In this document: piece after piece, positions 1 through 7,173 of the stretch
Layout: the number at the start of each line of letters is the position of its first letter
Numbering within the stretch: the stretch's first letter is position 1
Source of the DNA: an uncultured Angelakisella sp.
Lineage (GTDB): Bacteria; Bacillota; Clostridia; Oscillospirales; Ruminococcaceae
DNA: 13,410 bases
Assembly (NCBI GenBank): GCA_934524965.1
Contig: CAKSYU010000045.1
Span: forward strand, 1 to 13,410
Direction: 5' to 3'
Notes under the pieces: model-generated
The model's input: only the letters and a program-made list of their open reading frames with translations
Databases searched by the model: none
What the model was told of the DNA's origin: nothing
Made by a program: the position numbers and the translations under genes

Positions 1-1263
1 TTCCTGCCGGGCAGGATCGACGGCAACTTTGGCAGGGGAACAGAAAAAGCTTTGCGTGAATTCCAGTCCTCGCAGGGACTGACCGCCGATGGCATCAGCG
101 GCGCCGCCACCTGGCAGGCACTGATGCCGTGGCTGACCGGCACGCAATTTGTGCAGCTGAAGGCGGGGGACACCTTCTGGCGGCTTTCGCAGCAGTATGA
201 TACCAGTGTTGCCGCCATTGCCGCCGCCAACCCGGAGCTGGACCCGCAAAGGCTGCGTCCCGGGCAGACCGTTGCCGTTCCGCTGGATTTCCCCGTAGTG
301 CCCACCGGCATCGCTTTTACATCGCAGGTGCTGGAGCTTGTTTTGACCGGACTGCTGCTGCGCTACCCCTATCTCAGTGCCGGTGCCATCGGCAGCAGCG
401 CTATGGGTAAGGCGATCTGGTCGGTTTCCATCGGAGAGGGGGATACGCAGGTTTTTTACAATGCCAGCCACCATGCCAATGAGTGGATCACCACCCCTGT
501 ACTGCTTGCCTTTCTGGAGGAATACTGCATGGCGCTGCTGGACGGCGACACCCTGTACGGCTACAATGCCGCCGAATTGTACCGGCACACCACCCTTTCC
601 CTCGTCCCGATGGTGAACCCCGACGGTGTTGACCTTGTTACCGGTCTGCTGCAGGAGGGGCCATGGTACCAGCGTGCCCGTGAGTGGGCGGAAAGCTACC
701 CCGCTATTCCGTTCCCGCTGGGCTGGAAAGCCAACCTGAACGGCGTGGACCTCAACCTGCAATACCCCGCCGGCTGGGAGGAAGCAAAGCGCATTAAAGA
801 AAGTATGGGCTTTACCTCCCCCGCCCCGCGGGACTATGTGGGCACCGCCCCGCTTACCCAGCCCGAGGCGCTGGCGGTCTACCGCCACACCCTCCGCAAT
901 GATTTCCGCCTCACCCTTTCCTACCACGCGCAGGGCAGGATCATCTACTGGCGCTACCTCGATTATCTGCCGCCCCGCAGCGGCGAGATTGCCCGCGCCA
1001 TGGGGGAAGCCAGCGGCTACTCGGTGGAGGAGGCCCCCTCTCTCAGCGGCTACGCGGGCTACAAAGACTGGTTTATCCAGACCTACGACCGTCCCGGGTA
1101 CACCATCGAGGTCGGTCAGGGCGTCAGCCCCCTTCCCCTTTCCCAGTTCGATGAGATCTACGCCGACAACCTCGGGATCCTCGTCCTCGGTCTTGCCCTT
1201 GCCGGCCAGCCGGAGATTGAACCGGCAGAGAAGCCTGTCTCTCCTTTTTCACCTGCTCGGTGA
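1..1263 (+). CDS. Peptidoglycan-binding / LysM / M14 zinc carboxypeptidase (5' end outside window)
   Basis: The frame is open from base 1, so the true start and any signal peptide lie upstream. Domains in order: the end of a PG_binding_1 domain (about 1-140, with the motifs GNFGRGTEKAL and LTADGISGAATWQAL), one LysM domain (about 150-285, with GDTFWRLSQQY and LRPGQTVAVP), then an M14 peptidase domain. The M14 zinc ligands are visible: HxxE in NASHHANEW (His codon 472-474, Glu 481-483) and the later His in SYHAQG (925-927). The catalytic Glu is in YTIEVGQG (1108-1110). The architecture matches gamma-D-glutamyl-L-diamino-acid endopeptidases, which cut muropeptide stem peptides in cell-wall recycling or spore/cortex-related lysis. 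The substrate is inferred from domain order only. It converges on the hydrogenase operon and ends 130 bases before the shared terminator. The family call is secure; the physiological role is not. Confidence 0.9.
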   Translation, partial: FLPGRIDGNFGRGTEKALREFQSSQGLTADGISGAATWQALMPWLTGTQFVQLKAGDTFWRLSQQYDTSVAAIAAANPELDPQRLRPGQTVAVPLDFPVVPTGIAFTSQVLELVLTGLLLRYPYLSAGAIGSSAMGKAIWSVSIGEGDTQVFYNASHHANEWITTPVLLAFLEEYCMALLDGDTLYGYNAAELYRHTTLSLVPMVNPDGVDLVTGLLQEGPWYQRAREWAESYPAIPFPLGWKANLNGVDLNLQYPAGWEEAKRIKESMGFTSPAPRDYVGTAPLTQPEALAVYRHTLRNDFRLTLSYHAQGRIIYWRYLDYLPPRSGEIARAMGEASGYSVEEAPSLSGYAGYKDWFIQTYDRPGYTIEVGQGVSPLPLSQFDEIYADNLGILVLGLALAGQPEIEPAEKPVSPFSPAR

Positions 1264-1392
1264 AAGAAAAATCGGTAAAAGCCACAGGCAAGGGGGAACC
1301 CTCTCTTGCAGGGTGCGGCAGGGCTGTGCCTTTGAAAACCGCAAGCCTTTCAAGTCTTTTATAAAATGCTTGACCGAAAGCTTTACAGCAAA

Positions 1393-1425
1393 AGGCTCCC
1401 CGCCTCTCGGCAGGGAGCCTCATTT
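1393..1425. terminator. Bidirectional intrinsic terminator between convergent genes
   Basis: A perfect 8-bp stem (1393-1400 AGGCTCCC with 1413-1420 GGGAGCCT) encloses a 12-nt loop. On the plus strand it is followed by CATTTTT; on the minus strand it is followed by TTTTGCTG. It lies 8 bases after the hndD stop codon (minus strand) and about 130 bases after the M14 gene, so it probably ends transcripts from both sides. The rest of 1264-1432 shows no gene. Confidence 0.75.
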
Positions 1426-1432
1426 TTACTTC

Positions 1433-3181
1433 TTACTTCTTCCCGTACAGCCCACGCTTTACATAGGTGGTGTGCAGGATATGGTGCGCCAGATGGCTGC
1501 CCGGCTCGCCCAGATAGTCGGCATACAGCTCCTTCACCACGGGGTTCTCGTGGCTCTTGCGCAGCGTCATCGCCTCGTCCTCGCGGTACAGCGCCGCTGC
1601 CCGCAGAGAGCGCAGATCGGTGAAATTGCGCACATCGCCGCTCTGGTGGGGCTGACCGCCGCCGTTGACGCAGCCGCCGGGGCACGCCATCACTTCCACA
1701 AAATGATATTCCGCCTCGCCGCTCTTGATGCGGTCCAGGAGCTTCGCCGCGTTGGCAAGCCCGCTGGTCACGGCAACCTTTACCTTGGTGCCGGCAAGGT
1801 CATACTCCGCTTCCTTGATGCCCTCAATGCCGCGCACCTCATGGAACTCGGGACGCGCCAGCTCCTTGCCGGTCACGATCTCGCTGACAGTACGCAGGGC
1901 GGCTTCCATTACGCCGCCGGTCGCACCGAAGATATGTCCCGCACCGGAGGCAATGCCGAAGATGGGATCAAACTCCTCATCGGGCAGCTCGGGGAACATA
2001 ATGCCGGCACGACGGATCATATCCGCCAGCTCGCGGGTGGTAATGGATACATCTACATCGGGCAGTCCTACGGCACTCTGTCCGTCGCGTCCGATCTCGA
2101 ATTTCTTGGCGGTACAGGGCATCACGCTTACGACCACGATATTCTTGGGGTCCAGACCCGCCTTTTGGGCGTAATAGGTCTTTATCAGCGCGCCGAACAT
2201 CTGCTGCGGGCTCTTGCAGGAGGAAAGGTTCTCCACAAATTCGGGATAATAGTGTTCGCAGAATTTGATCCAGCCCGGGGAGCAGGAGGTGATGAGCGGC
2301 AGGGGCCCGCCCTCCTTCAGGCGGTGCAGCAGCTCGGTACCCTCCTCCATGATGGTCACATCGGCAGCGGTATCTACATCGAACACCTGATCGAAGCCCA
2401 AGCGGCGCAGGGCGGCGACCAGCTTGCCCTCCACGTTGGTGCCGATGGGCATGCCGAAGCATTCGCCCAGCTGGGCACGCACGCTGGGCGCAGGACCCAC
2501 AATGACCGTTTTGGTCGGATCGTTCAGCGCCGTCCAGACCTTGTCGGTATCGTCCCGCTCCCGCAGGGCGGAGGTGGGGCACACCGCGGTGCACTGACCG
2601 CAGGCAACGCAGGCGGTCTCGGAAAGAGGCAGGTCAAAGGCGGAGGCAATATGGGTATCATAGCCGCGCTCGCAGGTCTCTATCACGCCGGCATACTGGT
2701 TCTTACGGCAAACGGCAACACAGCGGCGGCACAGAATGCACTTCGAGTTATCGCGAACCAGATGCGGCATGGAGGCATCGGTATGATAGCCCTGATCCTT
2801 CTTGGTAAAGCGATCCATCTCCACACCGTATTCCCGGCACAGCTTCTGCAGCTCACAATCGGTATTACGGGAGCAGGAAAGGCAGTCGGTGCGGTGGGTG
2901 GAAAGGATCAGCTCCAGCGTGGTGCGGCGGTACCTTTGCAGGGTGGGGGTATTGGTGAATACCTCCATACCCTCGTTTACCGGCATCACGCAGGCGGCAG
3001 CCAGTCCTCTGGCGCCCTTTACCTCGCAGACGCAGATGCGGCAGGCGCCGATGGCATTGATCTCCTTGAGGTAGCACAGGGTGGGGATCCGGATCCCGGC
3101 AAGGTGCGCGGCTTCCAGAATGGTAGCACCCTCGGGAGCGACCACGGGAATGTTATTGATCTTGAGATTTACGGTATTCAT
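1433..3181 (-). CDS. hndD: [FeFe] hydrogenase catalytic subunit, NAD(P)H-linked multimeric type (HndD/HydA)
   Basis: The product (582 aa) carries the H2-activating site. Domains: a plant-type [2Fe-2S] domain (Cys36, 47, 50, 64), a His-Cys [4Fe-4S] site (His96, Cys100, 103, 109), a two-cluster ferredoxin domain (Cys148/151/154/158 and Cys191/194/197/201), then the H-cluster domain. The H-cluster motifs are L1 TSCSPGW (298-304), L2 MPCTAKKFE (354-362) and L3 EVMACPGGCVNGGGQP (496-511). Length and domain order match the CpI-like large subunit of tri- and tetrameric bifurcating hydrogenases. A strong AAAGGAG lies 9 nt before the ATG, and the gene starts 17 nt after hndC ends. It is the last gene of the operon, followed directly by a terminator. 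One oddity: L1 has Ser where classical enzymes have a second Cys. The maturases HydE, HydF and HydG are not in the window. Confidence 0.96.
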   Translation of the reverse strand: MNTVNLKINNIPVVAPEGATILEAAHLAGIRIPTLCYLKEINAIGACRICVCEVKGARGLAAACVMPVNEGMEVFTNTPTLQRYRRTTLELILSTHRTDCLSCSRNTDCELQKLCREYGVEMDRFTKKDQGYHTDASMPHLVRDNSKCILCRRCVAVCRKNQYAGVIETCERGYDTHIASAFDLPLSETACVACGQCTAVCPTSALRERDDTDKVWTALNDPTKTVIVGPAPSVRAQLGECFGMPIGTNVEGKLVAALRRLGFDQVFDVDTAADVTIMEEGTELLHRLKEGGPLPLITSCSPGWIKFCEHYYPEFVENLSSCKSPQQMFGALIKTYYAQKAGLDPKNIVVVSVMPCTAKKFEIGRDGQSAVGLPDVDVSITTRELADMIRRAGIMFPELPDEEFDPIFGIASGAGHIFGATGGVMEAALRTVSEIVTGKELARPEFHEVRGIEGIKEAEYDLAGTKVKVAVTSGLANAAKLLDRIKSGEAEYHFVEVMACPGGCVNGGGQPHQSGDVRNFTDLRSLRAAALYREDEAMTLRKSHENPVVKELYADYLGEPGSHLAHHILHTTYVKRGLYGKK

Positions 3182-3198
3182 TGTCGGTCACTCCTTTC

Positions 3199-4995
3199 TT
3201 ATCGTTTTACAATGGCGTTAAAGCGGCAGGTCTCCATGCAGGCGCCGCACTTGATGCACTTACGGGTATCGATCTGGTGGGGCTTTCTCACCTCGCCGGA
3301 GATCGCATTGACGGGGCAGGCACGGGCGCAGGCGGTGCAGCCCTTGCACTTGTCCTCCTCGATGACATAGTGAACCAGCCGCTTGCAAACGCCGGCGGGG
3401 CAGCGCTTCTCTACGCAGTGCGCCTCATACTCGTCACGGAAGTAATGCAGGGTGGAAAGCACGGGGTTGGGGGCGGACTGTCCCAGCGCGCACAGGCTGT
3501 TCGCCTTGATGTAGTAGCACAGCTCCTCCATCTCCTTCAGCAGCTCCAGCGTGCCGTTGCCGCTGGTGATCTGCTCCAGCATTTCCAGCAGGCGGCGGGT
3601 ACCCACACGGCAGGGGGTGCACTTGCCGCAGCTCTCGTCCACGGTGAATTCCAGGAAGAACTTGGCGATATCCACCATGCAGGTGTCCTCGTCCATAACG
3701 ATCAGACCGCCGGAGCCCATCATGGAGCCGATGGCGATGAGGTTATCGTAGTCGATGGGGGTATCGATAAGCGAAGCGGGGATACAGCCGCCGGAGGGAC
3801 CGCCGGTCTGCGCCGCCTTGAATTTCTTGCCGTTGGGGATACCGCCGCCAATGTCCTCGACGATCTCCCGCAGGGTGGTGCCCATCGGGATCTCCACCAG
3901 ACCGGTATTGTTGATCTTACCGACCAGGCAGAAGACCTTGGTGCCCTTGCTGCGCTCGGTGCCCATACTGGCAAACCAGTCGGCGCCGTTTAAGATAATA
4001 CGGGGGATATTCGCCCAGGTCTCTACATTGTTCAGAATGGTGGGAACGCCGAACAGACCCTTGACCGCCGGGAACGGAGGACGGGGGCGCGGCTCGCCGC
4101 GGTGCCCCTCGATGGAGGTCATCAGCGCGGTCTCCTCGCCGCAGACAAAGGCGCCGGAGCCAAGGCGCAGCTCAATATCGAAAGCAAAGCCGGTGCCGAA
4201 GATATCGTCACCGAGGAAGCCGTATTCTCTCGCCTGCTCAATGGCGATCTGCAAGCGGTGAATGGCAATGGGGTACTCGGCACGGACATAGATATAGCCC
4301 TGATGCGCGCCGATGGCGTAACCGGCGATCGCCATTGCCTCCAGCACTACATGGGGGTCGCCCTCCAGTACGGAGCGATCCATGAACGCGCCGGGGTCGC
4401 CCTCATCGGCGTTGCAGCAGACATACTTCACATCGCCCTTGCTCTGGCGGGCAAAGAACCACTTTTGACCGGTGGGGAAACCGCCGCCGCCGCGTCCGCG
4501 CAGTCCGCTGTCCTTAATGGTCTGGATCACTTCATCGGGGGTCATCTGGGTCAGCACGCGGCCCAGCGCCTCGTAGCCCTCCATCGCGATGTATTCATCA
4601 ATGTTTTCGGGGTTGATAACGCCGCAGTTGCGCAGCGCCACACGGTGCTGCTTTTCGTAGAATTTGGTGTGGTTCAGGTTCTTGATGGTCTTGTCGTCCA
4701 CCACCGTCTCCTGATACAAAAGGCGGGTCACGATACGGCCCTTGAGGATATGCTCGTCCACGATCTCGGGGATATCCTCCAGCTTGACATGGCTGTAGAA
4801 GCAGCCCTCGGGGTACACGACCACCACGGGGCCCAGCGCGCACAGACCAAAGCAGCCGGTCTTGATGACCTGCACCTCGCCTGCCAGCCCTTTCTCCTCC
4901 AGCTCGCGGTTCAGCTCGTCTATCAGCGCCTGCGAATTGGAGGAGCTGCAGCCGGTGCCGCCGCACACCAGTATGTGTGTTCTTGCGATAGCCAT
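3199..4995 (-). CDS. hndC: NuoF-like flavoprotein subunit of [FeFe] hydrogenase (HndC/HydB)
   Basis: The product (598 aa) binds NAD(P)H and FMN and passes electrons to and from the hydrogenase subunit. An N-terminal thioredoxin-like [2Fe-2S] domain has Cys11, 16, 48 and 52. The NuoF core follows, with the glycine-rich GLRGRGGGGFPTG (164-176), the nucleotide-binding GEETALMTSIEGHRGEPRPRPP region (286-307) and a C-terminal [4Fe-4S] site (ESCGKCTPCRVG, Cys456/459/462, with Cys502 as likely fourth ligand). A two-cluster ferredoxin tail has Cys550/553/556/560 and Cys580/583/586/590. This N- and C-extended NuoF is typical of bifurcating HydB/HndC and not of complex I. AAGGAGG sits 9 nt before the ATG. 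Flanking gaps are 15 and 17 nt, so it is clearly co-transcribed with hndB and hndD. Whether it prefers NADH or NADPH cannot be read from the sequence. Confidence 0.96.
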   Translation of the reverse strand: MAIARTHILVCGGTGCSSSNSQALIDELNRELEEKGLAGEVQVIKTGCFGLCALGPVVVVYPEGCFYSHVKLEDIPEIVDEHILKGRIVTRLLYQETVVDDKTIKNLNHTKFYEKQHRVALRNCGVINPENIDEYIAMEGYEALGRVLTQMTPDEVIQTIKDSGLRGRGGGGFPTGQKWFFARQSKGDVKYVCCNADEGDPGAFMDRSVLEGDPHVVLEAMAIAGYAIGAHQGYIYVRAEYPIAIHRLQIAIEQAREYGFLGDDIFGTGFAFDIELRLGSGAFVCGEETALMTSIEGHRGEPRPRPPFPAVKGLFGVPTILNNVETWANIPRIILNGADWFASMGTERSKGTKVFCLVGKINNTGLVEIPMGTTLREIVEDIGGGIPNGKKFKAAQTGGPSGGCIPASLIDTPIDYDNLIAIGSMMGSGGLIVMDEDTCMVDIAKFFLEFTVDESCGKCTPCRVGTRRLLEMLEQITSGNGTLELLKEMEELCYYIKANSLCALGQSAPNPVLSTLHYFRDEYEAHCVEKRCPAGVCKRLVHYVIEEDKCKGCTACARACPVNAISGEVRKPHQIDTRKCIKCGACMETCRFNAIVKR

Positions 4996-5010
4996 TGGTT
5001 TTTGTCCTCC

Positions 5011-5382
5011 TTATTCCATGTAGGCGCCCACGGTGTACTCGGTCACCGGATTGCCGTTTACCAGATGCTCGGTGACGATGCGTCCCACCTTTTCGGGGGT
5101 CATCTTCACATAGGTCACCTTCTCCTTGCCGGGCTGGAAAACCTCCACGATGGGCTCCAGCTTGCACATACCGATGCAGCCTGCCTGCGTTACTACAACG
5201 CCCTGCAGCCCGCGGCGGTCAACCTCCTCCACAAAGGCGGAAAGGACAGGGCGCGCGCCGGCGGCGATGCCGCAGGTCGCCATGCCCACCACTACACGGG
5301 TGGCGGCGCTGTTATCCTGCCGCATGGCTACTTTGTTCTTCATCTGCTCCCGCAGGGCGGCAAGCTCTTCCAAAGATTTCAT
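5011..5382 (-). CDS. hndB: Thioredoxin-like [2Fe-2S] ferredoxin subunit (HndB-like)
   Basis: The 123-aa product begins with a helical stretch (MKSLEELAALREQMKNK), followed by a thioredoxin-like ferredoxin fold with ATCGIAAGA (Cys37) and QAGCIGMCKLEP (Cys69, Cys73). This is the small subunit of tetrameric Hnd-type hydrogenases and resembles the small extra protein of the Acetobacterium hyd cluster (recalled from memory). Only three cysteines are present in the whole protein; a canonical C-x4-C...C-x3-C set would have four. Either the cluster uses another ligand or the domain is partly degenerate. An AGGGAGG Shine-Dalgarno precedes the ATG. The gene lies 22 nt after hndA and 15 nt before hndC. 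Its role within the complex is inferred from position and family. Confidence 0.88.
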   Translation of the reverse strand: MKSLEELAALREQMKNKVAMRQDNSAATRVVVGMATCGIAAGARPVLSAFVEEVDRRGLQGVVVTQAGCIGMCKLEPIVEVFQPGKEKVTYVKMTPEKVGRIVTEHLVNGNPVTEYTVGAYME

Positions 5383-5404
5383 TGTGCGTTCCTCCCTTTC
5401 CTAC

Positions 5405-5899
5405 TCACAGGTATTTATCCAGGATCTTGTCCACCTCATCGGGGGTCAAACGTCCGTAAACTTCCTCATTGACGGTCATGACCGGCGCCAGACCGCACGC
5501 GCCGATGCAGCGGGTCGCCTCCAGCGAAAAACGGCCGTCGGGGGTGGTGCCGCCCGGCTCGATGCCCAGTTTCTTCTGGATACGCTCCAGTACATCGCCG
5601 GCGCCCTTTACATAGCAGGCGGTGCCCATGCACACCCCGATGTTATACTGCCCGCGGGGATTAAGGGTGAACTGCGCGTAAAAGGTCACTACGCCGTACA
5701 CCTCCGCCAGCGGGATATTCAGCTCCTCGGCGATGATGGTCTGCACCTCGATGGGCAGGTAGCCGTAGATCTCCTGCGCCCCCTGCAGTACCGGCATCAG
5801 CGCGCCCTGCTGCTCCTTATGGGCAGCGATCAGCTCCCGCAGTGCCTTTTCCTGCTCCGCCGTCCCATGGAACGGCACAACGGTCTTTCTTTTTGCCAT
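5405..5899 (-). CDS. hndA: NuoE-like [2Fe-2S] subunit of [FeFe] hydrogenase (HndA/HydC)
   Basis: The 164-aa protein is a complete NuoE homologue. A helical N-terminal part (ALMPVLQGAQEIYGYLP, about 33-49; NIPLAEVYGVVTFYAQF, 61-77) is followed by a thioredoxin-like domain with all four [2Fe-2S] ligands: CMGTAC (Cys90, Cys95) and CIGAC (Cys131, Cys135). It pairs with the NuoF-like subunit and carries electrons between FMN and the other clusters; the length is normal for the family. AAGGAGG lies about 10 nt before the ATG. The gap to the upstream HATPase gene is unusually long (135 nt, against 15-22 nt elsewhere in the operon) and contains a GC-rich palindromic repeat. Confidence 0.95.
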   Translation of the reverse strand: MAKRKTVVPFHGTAEQEKALRELIAAHKEQQGALMPVLQGAQEIYGYLPIEVQTIIAEELNIPLAEVYGVVTFYAQFTLNPRGQYNIGVCMGTACYVKGAGDVLERIQKKLGIEPGGTTPDGRFSLEATRCIGACGLAPVMTVNEEVYGRLTPDEVDKILDKYL

Positions 5900-5995
5900 G
5901 AGAATGTGTCCTCCTTATTTCCTTTCGGGAATTTTCCTCAGTCACTCGGTATCATCAACTACTGCCGTAGTTTTTGCCTGTTCTTCGGGGGAATG

Positions 5996-6029
5996 GCGCC
6001 TTACGGGCGCGCGCCCGCGCCCACGCGAG
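5996..6029 (+). repeat. GC-rich dispersed repeat, copy 1 (inverted relative to 10998-11031)
   Basis: This 34-base stretch matches the reverse complement of 10998-11031 at 29 of 34 positions by direct reading without gaps. It contains a perfect 14-base palindrome at 6004-6017 (CGGGCGCGCGCCCG) and a shared TTACG core. It lies in the unusually long HATPase-hndA spacer. Low-complexity GC sequence inflates apparent similarity, so the relationship is moderately supported. Confidence 0.5.
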
Positions 6030-6034
6030 GCGGT

Positions 6035-6595
6035 TTACAGCTTTTCCGGCGCGGGGCAGCACTCGGCGATCCCCTCGGTGATCTGCGCCGCGATGAAGCC
6101 AAGCACCTCCGGCTCGTCCAGCGGGATCTCCTCCCCCAGCACCTGCCGCACCTCACGGGTATCCACGGTGAACTGCCGCTCATCATAGCAGAATACCAGC
6201 CGGAAATCCTTTTCCGGACTGCCCCCGATGAGGGTCGTCATGGTCTGGGGCAGATCGCCCAGCGGCAGCCGGTCTATGTGGCTCATGCCAAAGGTCGCCG
6301 TTACCGTGGTGCCGACATCGGGCTCGCTCTGCACCGTCATGGTGCCGCCGGTCATCTCCGCCGCCATTTTCCACAGCGGCAGCCCCATGCCCACCCTGCG
6401 GGTGGTGCGGGTGGTGTAAAAGGGGTCGGTCACCTTCTGCACCGTTTCGGCGCTCATGCCGCAGCCGTTATCGGCGATGGTGACGGTGAGCCTGTCCTCG
6501 TCGGGGCGGTAGCTCACCTCCACCGTGATAAGGGACGCCCCTGCCTTGACCGAGTTCTCGGCGATATCCAGGATATTGAGCGAAAGCTCCTGCAA
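6035..6595 (-). CDS. Stand-alone GHKL/HATPase-domain protein, first gene of hydrogenase operon (HydD-like)
   Basis: The 186-aa protein has a histidine-kinase-type ATPase fold with nothing recognisable as a sensor or dimerisation domain. Visible boxes are the N box in LNILDIAENSVKAGAS (7-21, Asn14), G1 DNGCGM (42-47), the DPFYTTR motif (57-63), G2 RRVGMGLPL (66-74) and G3 GTTVTATF (95-102). About 80 C-terminal residues have no motif I recognise. The start is TTG, chosen because GGGGGAG lies 6 nt upstream and the N-terminus QELSLNILDI matches where family members begin. Similar lone HATPases occur beside clostridial hydrogenase genes (HydD of the Acetobacterium cluster, from memory), with no function I know to be established. 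Serine-kinase (anti-sigma-like) or regulatory activity is possible but not shown. Confidence 0.87.
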   Translation of the reverse strand: MQELSLNILDIAENSVKAGASLITVEVSYRPDEDRLTVTIADNGCGMSAETVQKVTDPFYTTRTTRRVGMGLPLWKMAAEMTGGTMTVQSEPDVGTTVTATFGMSHIDRLPLGDLPQTMTTLIGGSPEKDFRLVFCYDERQFTVDTREVRQVLGEEIPLDEPEVLGFIAAQITEGIAECCPAPEKL

Positions 6596-6627
6596 GCCGC
6601 ACTCCCCCTACCTTAAGCATACAACCC

Positions 6628-6656
6628 ATTTTATCAATCCTTGCCGCAAAAATCAA
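6628..6656 (-). promoter_or_regulatory. Sigma-A-type promoter of the hydrogenase operon
   Basis: On the minus strand, TTGATT (6651-6656) and TAAAAT (6628-6633) are separated by exactly 17 nt, each close to the TTGACA/TATAAT consensus. The expected transcription start is near 6620, giving a leader of about 25 nt before the TTG start of the HATPase gene. No Rex-type or other clear operator was seen around it. This is the only convincing promoter seen for the five-gene operon. Confidence 0.65.
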
Positions 6657-6800
6657 CAGCCTTTTGCCTTTTTTGCAAGCGGTTATGTCATTTATCAAAT
6701 ACCTATTCTCATCAATCTTTAGTGATGGCTAAAATGCATAATAATTGCCCGTATTGCGCAGAATATCGGCAGTCCAAAAACGCGAAAGGAGCGATGAGAA

Positions 6801-6992
6801 ATGAGAGTGGAACTGGATCACGAGGGGTGCATCGGCTGCGGGCTGTGCGTTTCCACCTGTCCGGCGGTCTTCCAGCTGGCGGCGGACGGCAAGGCGGAGG
6901 CGGTGCAGACCCCCATCTCCGAGGAGGAAAAGGCGGACTGCCGGCTGGCGGCGGAAAACTGTCCGGTAAGCGTGATAGAGGCGGAGGACTGA
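6801..6992 (+). CDS. Small single-cluster [4Fe-4S] ferredoxin
   Basis: The 63-aa product is a monocluster ferredoxin. Cys10, Cys13 and Cys16 in GCIGCGLC plus Cys54 in NCPVSVI are the expected [4Fe-4S] ligands. Cys20 and Cys47 sit where Thermotoga-type monocluster ferredoxins have a disulfide pair. There is no signal peptide, so it is a cytoplasmic one-electron carrier. AAAGGAG lies 9 nt before the ATG. It is transcribed divergently from the hydrogenase operon 205 bases away, which suggests but does not prove that it exchanges electrons with that enzyme; bifurcating hydrogenases usually use two-cluster ferredoxins. Its stop codon is 1 nt before the next start. No convincing promoter was found; the best match, TTGCAA-16-TCAAAT near 6674, is weak. 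Confidence 0.93.
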   Translation: MRVELDHEGCIGCGLCVSTCPAVFQLAADGKAEAVQTPISEEEKADCRLAAENCPVSVIEAED

Positions 6993-6993
6993 G

Positions 6994-7131
6994 ATGAACG
7001 AGCAGAAACCGAAAGCTCCCGCGCCGGAGACGGCGCCGCAGCAGACGCCGGAGGTGAACGCCGCACCGCCGCCGGTACCTCAGCCGCAGTCCCCTCCCCC
7101 GCCGCCGGCGCCATCTGGGGCACCGGCGTGA
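6994..7131 (+). CDS. 45-residue proline/alanine-rich small protein, coupled to ferredoxin
   Basis: An ATG occurs 1 nt after the ferredoxin stop codon, with GGAGG 6 nt upstream (inside the ferredoxin 3' end). The frame runs 45 codons to TGA. The product begins MNEQKPKAPAPE and has 17 prolines and 8 alanines, including a run of five prolines, with no hydrophobic segment and no cysteine. It looks like an intrinsically disordered cytoplasmic tail or linker. A strong terminator begins immediately after its stop, so the transcript ends exactly where this ORF ends, which supports it being a real second cistron. I recognise no family. GC-rich DNA easily yields Pro/Ala reading frames by chance, so expression is not certain. 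Confidence 0.55.
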   Translation: MNEQKPKAPAPETAPQQTPEVNAAPPPVPQPQSPPPPPAPSGAPA

Positions 7132-7173
7132 GTAAAAGCCATGAGGGCTGCGCCCCATGATTTTTACTTTTTT
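7132..7173 (+). terminator. Strong intrinsic terminator of the ferredoxin operon
   Basis: GTAAAA (7132-7137) pairs with TTTTAC (7162-7167), and the inner CATG/GGGC arm (7140-7148, one bulged A) pairs with GCCCCATG (7152-7159) around a UGC loop. Six T residues follow (7168-7173). It starts directly after the proline-rich ORF stop, and its T-run abuts the TA-flanked element. Confidence 0.8.

Noticed and set aside
836..3370. 844-codon plus-strand open frame over the M14 end and hndD
   Set aside because: It is antisense to a hydrogenase gene with all motifs intact, has low-complexity Ala/Gly/His content and no Shine-Dalgarno, and arises from GC-rich codon bias.
5954..5976. AACTAC/GTAGTT hairpin followed by T residues, as a plus-strand terminator in the HATPase-hndA gap
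   Set aside because: The stem is only 6 bp and half AT, and there is no plus-strand gene upstream; judged chance.
5900..6034. Internal promoter for hndA (TTGATG-17-AAAATT on the minus strand)
   Set aside because: The -10 matches the consensus at only three of six positions.
3181..6616. Long plus-strand open frames opposite hndC, hndB, hndA and the HATPase gene
   Set aside because: All are antisense shadows of recognised genes, with no family resemblance and no ribosome binding sites.
6600..6800. Rex or other redox-regulator operator between the divergent hydrogenase and ferredoxin genes
   Set aside because: No TTGTTAA-like inverted repeat or other convincing palindrome was found.
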